This document shows, in pieces, positions 59,388-64,000 of a stretch of 64,000 bases of DNA. The notes beneath the pieces were generated by a model, which saw only the letters and a list, made by a program, of their open reading frames with translations, was not told where the DNA came from and searched no databases. The DNA lies in assembly GCA_030606485.1 (NCBI GenBank), contig JAUWGH010000007.1, positions 1 to 64,000 on the forward strand, in the 5' to 3' direction. How positions within the stretch are numbered: position 1 is the stretch's first letter; every line of letters begins with the position of its first letter. Made by a program: the position numbers and the translations under genes. Source of the stretch: Promethearchaeota archaeon (GTDB lineage Archaea; Asgardarchaeota; Lokiarchaeia; Sigyniarchaeales; SOKP01).

Positions 59388-59558
59388 AAAAAGTTAACCC
59401 TCAAACCAAGAAACCAATCTATTATTACAAAAAAAAGAAATAAACACTTTTAAATGTTTGGGTTTTGTTAATGTGTAGAATAATAATTTACTTTAAAGCT
59501 TTTGATGATTTAATATCGACAAAAAATTTAAATAACTTTTATAGCTTTTTAATATTGA

Positions 59559-60050
59559 ATGACATTAAATATGTTTAGGAGTATTCATGGACCGCATTGT
59601 TTATTAAGAGCTTTTAAAACTATTTGTCCCAAATGTAAAAATGATGTGTTCTATTGGGAATGCTCTCATGGATCTAAGGTATTTTTTGAATATCCAATAT
59701 ATGGGCGATTAATTCGGCATAAATGTAAAAAACACTCAACTAAAGAAAACTCAAAAAAAAAAAACCACATTAAGGTAAAAATCCCATTATTTATAATAAA
59801 AGATAATTTTAGTTGCCCAATTTGTGGAAAAATTTTTAGTAAAAAAAATCAACTTGTTGATCACATAAAACAGTTAAAAAAAAGTGATGAAGCTCATCAT
59901 AACTTCTATAATAATAAACTTAATTTAAAGACGGATTCAGAAATACTCAACTATGATTTAAATAAAAATTTAAGTGAAAATGAGAATAAAAATCATTACA
60001 AACCGACTTTTGGTAAGATTACAATTGTCAATAAAAAATCAAGTAAATGA
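59559..60050 (+). CDS. C2H2-like zinc-finger protein of unknown function
   Basis: CPKCKNDVFYWECSHGSK and FSCPICGKIFSKKNQLVDHIKQLKKSDEAHH. Confidence 0.65.
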   Translation: MTLNMFRSIHGPHCLLRAFKTICPKCKNDVFYWECSHGSKVFFEYPIYGRLIRHKCKKHSTKENSKKKNHIKVKIPLFIIKDNFSCPICGKIFSKKNQLVDHIKQLKKSDEAHHNFYNNKLNLKTDSEILNYDLNKNLSENENKNHYKPTFGKITIVNKKSSK

Positions 60051-60137
60051 AAAAATAATAATATTAAAAAATTAAAAATTTAATATATTTTAACAAATTT
60101 ATTTTTAATATAAACAAAAAAATAATTATTGATTTTT

Positions 60138-60743
60138 ATGTCTATTGATTATGATGGAATTGTATCTGAATTGATGCAAAGAGATCCATCTATAATTGCC
60201 GTTGCGGTTATAACAGGAGCTCAAGATATTGTTTATTCAACAGATAATTGGGATATTAGCTCAGATATTAGTAAGGTTTCATCTGCATGGAGTTCAATGA
60301 ATGCTCAGTTTGTAATAATTTCTGGTGTAAAATACTCAATGTTACAATGTACTATTGAAAGAATGGTATGTACTAACATAAAAGGGCAGGGACACATTGT
60401 TGGGGCTAAGGATGACGAGCATAAAATTATTGCATATGTCGAACCCGAAGCGGATATAAATGGTGCTTATATGGATACAGCTCGAATCTTAGATAAAATG
60501 AGTTCAAAAACCCCTTATTTGGATGAAAATGCCCAATTAGGAACTTCCCAACCAGTAGCTCCCGTTTCTGGAGGAGTAGCTATCGATCCCCAACTAAAAA
60601 GTGAAATTACGGCTTTTCTTGATTGGATAAAAGCCGAAGATGGCCTTTCGGGATATCTAAATTATTATCTTCAACAAAATAATGCAAATATCATGAGCGA
60701 ATTGGCAAAAATTTATAGCGATTTACGCAATATTTGTCAATAA
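60138..60743 (+). CDS. Profilin-like protein (candidate Asgard profilin) with C-terminal extension
   Basis: AVAVITGAQDIVYSTDNWDISSDISKVSSAW...FVIISGVKYSMLQCTIERMVCTNIKGQGHIVGAKDDEHKIIAYVEPE follows the profilin strand order (GxKYxVIR, GGVxxxK equivalents). Confidence 0.55.
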   Translation: MSIDYDGIVSELMQRDPSIIAVAVITGAQDIVYSTDNWDISSDISKVSSAWSSMNAQFVIISGVKYSMLQCTIERMVCTNIKGQGHIVGAKDDEHKIIAYVEPEADINGAYMDTARILDKMSSKTPYLDENAQLGTSQPVAPVSGGVAIDPQLKSEITAFLDWIKAEDGLSGYLNYYLQQNNANIMSELAKIYSDLRNICQ

Positions 60744-60967
60744 TTGGTATTTAACGCAATTTTTTAAATGAATATACTTGTATTTTCTTTTTTCCTTTAA
60801 AATTCTTTTTTAACAATTTCTAATTTTAAATTTTAACTATGAAAATAAAAAATTATTTTAATCTCATTGTTTCTTAAATTAATAAATAGTAATGAAAACA
60901 AATTAATTGGTGAAATCAAATAAAGCTATATTTAATTCAAGATAAAGAAATCATATCTTCTAAAAAA

Positions 60968-62101
60968 TTGTCTTATGATAATTTTATATTTATATTTGAT
61001 GCTCAAAATAAAATTGGGGGTTTTTGGAAAGGTGAATTTGCTGAAGAATTTGATGAAATTTTTGCTAAGGAAATTATAGAAAAAATTATTAAGAAATTTG
61101 GTGACTTAGATTTTAGGATTTTCGATACATTAGATCCAAAAAATGAAGAAGATAATAATAACAAAATCTTAAAAATTGAAATCTTAAAAAGATTACCTAA
61201 TAAGACCCTTTGGAAAATTAAAAGAAGGATTTCGTCCTTATTTGTATCTAAAAAAATTAGGTCTAAAATTGGAGAATTTCGCACATTTGATAGTTCATGG
61301 AAATGGCGTAGAGACTTATTAAATTTAGAAAATATTAGTAAATTGTCAATTACAAATATATTAATTATGTTTATTACCATAATCTTTATTTATAATATAG
61401 GAATTTTACAATTGTATGATGGAACTCTTTCTTTTTTGTTTATTATTTTTCTTTTATTAGCTTTAACTATAGTTAACTTAATATTTGTTTTATTTCCAAT
61501 GAGATTTCCTGGAGTTATAAAAAAAATAATTAATTTAGAAGATAAGGAACATGAAGAGGAAGAAGTCCAGACAAGAAAAATTGAAGAAATAAAGGTCATT
61601 AAAGAACCTCTTAAACCATCTATCCCTATCTTACCTTCAGAGCAGAAATCAGAAGAATCGTCAAAACTTCGATCTTTAATTAAATCTACTACTCCATTAA
61701 AAAAAAATGAAAATGAAAAAACAAAAAAAGAAAAAGAAAAATCATTAGAATCTCTTAAAGATGGAAAATCTGACCTAAAGATCCCAGAAGTTCCAGTAGC
61801 TCCTCCAAAACAGATAATCAAACTCGATTCCCCCGAAGTTTCTCCCGAACTCTTAAAAAAAATAACTAAAGGAGAAACTAAAGAACTAAAATATGTGCTT
61901 GTTAAATGTGATAGATGTAATAAAATAATTGCATTTCCTGTTCCGAAGAAAAAAGTTCTTAAATCAGAATTACCTGTTGTTCCCATTTCATATATTCATG
62001 GAAAGGGAAAGGAAAGACATTGTTTAACAGCTCATGTTGATCATGATTTTGATATTAGACGACGGCGGGTTTCTGATGTTGTATTTGAAGAATTGGAGTA
62101 A
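60968..62101 (+). CDS. Membrane protein with charged linker and C-terminal CxxC/His-rich domain, unknown function
   Basis: Two TM segments, K/E-rich linker, VKCDRCNKIIAFPVPKKKVLKSELPVVPISYIHGKGKERHCLTAHVDHDFDIRRRR. Confidence 0.6.
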   Translation: MSYDNFIFIFDAQNKIGGFWKGEFAEEFDEIFAKEIIEKIIKKFGDLDFRIFDTLDPKNEEDNNNKILKIEILKRLPNKTLWKIKRRISSLFVSKKIRSKIGEFRTFDSSWKWRRDLLNLENISKLSITNILIMFITIIFIYNIGILQLYDGTLSFLFIIFLLLALTIVNLIFVLFPMRFPGVIKKIINLEDKEHEEEEVQTRKIEEIKVIKEPLKPSIPILPSEQKSEESSKLRSLIKSTTPLKKNENEKTKKEKEKSLESLKDGKSDLKIPEVPVAPPKQIIKLDSPEVSPELLKKITKGETKELKYVLVKCDRCNKIIAFPVPKKKVLKSELPVVPISYIHGKGKERHCLTAHVDHDFDIRRRRVSDVVFEELE

Positions 62102-62136
62102 TTATGGATTATATATTATACCTTATAATTCCTTCT

Positions 62137-62352
62137 CTATAAAAAGTAAATAAATATTAATGCAATCGAAATCGGTACAATACATAAAATAAGAAGAAAT
62201 AATAACCAACTCTTGGTCCAATTTATGAAACTATTTGGATATAAGATTGCGTTACATTCTGGGCATCGCTGAATACTCTTATCAATAATTTCTAATTTAC
62301 AATTCCAACAAAGAGTCTTTTTAAAATCTTCTTCTTTCTTCAATGATAACAA
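62137..62352 (-). CDS. Small zinc-ribbon membrane protein
   Basis: CWNCKLEIIDKSIQRCPECNA followed by a TM helix. Confidence 0.6.
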   Translation of the reverse strand: MLSLKKEEDFKKTLCWNCKLEIIDKSIQRCPECNAILYPNSFINWTKSWLLFLLILCIVPISIALIFIYFL

Positions 62353-62446
62353 TCTTAAATTTATTGAATATTAATTAAAACCAATAAACATTAATACTTA
62401 TATTATTGGAATAAAATATTTTATTTAAAAAATTTAGTTGTTGATA

Positions 62447-63268
62447 ATGTCTGGTTATTTTGGTAAATCAATTAGACTTGAAAGAATCATGGATAGAAAT
62501 ACCAGAAAAACAATTATTATACCCTTAGATCACGGTTTAACTGTAGGACCAATTAAAGGATTAGAGAGTAATTTAGGAGAAATTGTGAATAAAATTGCTG
62601 AGGGGGGTGCTAATGCTGTTTTAGGTCATATCGGCATACCACTATATGCCCATAGAAAATATGGTCAAGATATTGGTCTAATACTTCATTTATCAGGGTC
62701 AACTAATTTAAGTCCTAATCCGAATTATAAGGTTTTGACCAATAATGTTCAAGATGCCATGAAAATGGGTGCTGATTGTGTTTCAATTCATATTAATTTG
62801 GGAACAGATACAGATCCAGAGATGCTTCAAACTTTGGGGACTCTCTCAAGAGAATGTAGAGAATGGGGAATGCCACTTTTAGCAATGATGTATCCTAGAG
62901 GTGAAAAAATAGTAAAAGATGGAAAAGATGAATATGATGTTGATGTTGTTAAAATTGCCGCAAGAGTTGCTGCTGAACTCGGTGTAGATATTGTAAAAAC
63001 AAATTGGACCGGTGATATTGATTCTTTTAAAGAGGTTGTGAAAGGATGTATGGCTCCCGTGATTATTGCTGGGGGTGAAAAGCGAGGACTTTGGGGGATT
63101 TTAGAAATAACTAAAGCATCAATAGACGCGGGGGGTTCAGGTGTTGCTTATGGTAGGAACGTTTTTCAAGCAGATGATCCAACGGCAGTTGTAAAAGCAT
63201 TAGCCCTGATCGTCCATCAAGGGTACGAGGTGGAAGAAGCGGTAAGAGAAACAAATCTTTCAGTATAA
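62447..63268 (+). CDS. 2-amino-3,7-dideoxy-D-threo-hept-6-ulosonate synthase / DhnA-type aldolase
   Basis: [73 protein letters not shown]. Confidence 0.9.
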   Translation: MSGYFGKSIRLERIMDRNTRKTIIIPLDHGLTVGPIKGLESNLGEIVNKIAEGGANAVLGHIGIPLYAHRKYGQDIGLILHLSGSTNLSPNPNYKVLTNNVQDAMKMGADCVSIHINLGTDTDPEMLQTLGTLSRECREWGMPLLAMMYPRGEKIVKDGKDEYDVDVVKIAARVAAELGVDIVKTNWTGDIDSFKEVVKGCMAPVIIAGGEKRGLWGILEITKASIDAGGSGVAYGRNVFQADDPTAVVKALALIVHQGYEVEEAVRETNLSV

Positions 63269-63305
63269 ATTTAAATAGAAACGAAATGAATAGAGAATAA
63301 AAAAA

Positions 63306-63674
63306 ATGAACATAATTGCTGAAAAGAATATACAAATAGATAATATTACTATTTACCTTACTTTAGTAAAATTATATCGAGGCTATGTTCTTTTTATATC
63401 TGATCAAGTAAATTTTGGATTAGGTTCTATTACTTTAAGCACACCACCTTTAAATGATGTTCTAAAATCAACATCTGTTTCGTATCAACTTTTTGGAATG
63501 GAACATAACTTATTATCTAAAATGATTGTTGAAAAAGCAGCGAGCTATTTAAAAGAACCAGTTATATTATTATTTTTTTTAAAGGGAAAAGAAATGGAGA
63601 ACAAGCTTATTAAGCCAATTATAACATTATTGAATCAAATTTTAGAGGAATACAAAAGGAAAATAAAAAATTAA
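63306..63674 (+). CDS. Hypothetical protein, possibly PAC4 (proteasome assembly chaperone 4)-like
   Basis: 122 aa; YVLFISDQVNFGLGSITLSTPP...LFGMEHNLLSKMIVEKAASYLKEPVILLFFLKG. Confidence 0.4.
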   Translation: MNIIAEKNIQIDNITIYLTLVKLYRGYVLFISDQVNFGLGSITLSTPPLNDVLKSTSVSYQLFGMEHNLLSKMIVEKAASYLKEPVILLFFLKGKEMENKLIKPIITLLNQILEEYKRKIKN

Positions 63675-63705
63675 TAATTTTATTTCATTACGAGGATTTC
63701 CTAAA

Positions 63706-64000
63706 TTGAAAAAATTCATTCTTACAAATATTTTTGGTAATACGGTTCGAATAAAAATTCTTGAACTTCTTCTTGATAACATTTTGAAAAAAGAGGTTGA
63801 ATGGGAGTATATCTCTAAAATTGCTAAAGAAGCTGGAATCTCTACTTCATCTTCAAAACGGGTTATTGATTCACTCGTAGAATCTAATATTGTCGATGAA
63901 TTACCCATTAAAACTCATGCAAAAAATCCAAAAAGAAGTATTCGATTAAATTTAGATAATAAAATCGTTAACGAGCTAATCTTTTTTTATCGGAAAATCC
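63706..64000 (+). CDS. Winged-helix transcriptional regulator, truncated by window end
   Basis: TTG start; LKKFILTNIFGNTVRIKILELLLDN...YISKIAKEAGISTSSSKRVIDSLVESNIV. Confidence 0.6.
   Translation, partial: MKKFILTNIFGNTVRIKILELLLDNILKKEVEWEYISKIAKEAGISTSSSKRVIDSLVESNIVDELPIKTHAKNPKRSIRLNLDNKIVNELIFFYRKI

Noticed and set aside
61003-61986. Large minus-strand ORFs 61003..61380 and 61390..61986
   Set aside because: Shadow ORFs opposite the 60968..62101 gene; Ser/Phe-rich composition.

Overview
AT-rich archaeal chromosomal window. It is most consistent with an Asgard (Lokiarchaeia-like) genome, judging from the eukaryote-like content: Ras/Rab-family GTPase, roadblock-like proteins, profilin-like protein, Get3, RING-like zinc protein, PAC2/PAC4-like chaperones, NMD3, RIO1 and TFB. 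The window begins in the 3' end of a 16S rRNA gene. It carries five tRNA genes (Ala, Leu, Glu, Asn, initiator Met), and every one is interrupted. I infer seven short bulge-helix-bulge (BHB) introns, several in the D-loop or at position 25/26. The same architecture appears in a protein-coding gene: a 47-nt intron between codons 8 and 9 of a YchF-type GTPase, with AAA bulge / AGGG:CCCT helix / AAA bulge. Removing it restores a GTG start and the P-loop (MLIGVVGKPSSGKST). This is the most interesting signal I found. Other points of interest: a tRNA-bounded accessory segment with an inverted-repeat-flanked methyltransferase and a GIY-YIG/NUMOD3 endonuclease running into tRNA-Asn; an aconitase-AclB-AclA-isocitrate dehydrogenase operon with a eukaryote-like ATP-citrate lyase; an ornithine/proline catabolic island with an aldehyde:ferredoxin oxidoreductase; a YcaO protein next to a PLP decarboxylase and a glycosyltransferase; and a RING-like protein. 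All calls come from reading the sequence by eye; no searches or folding programs were run.
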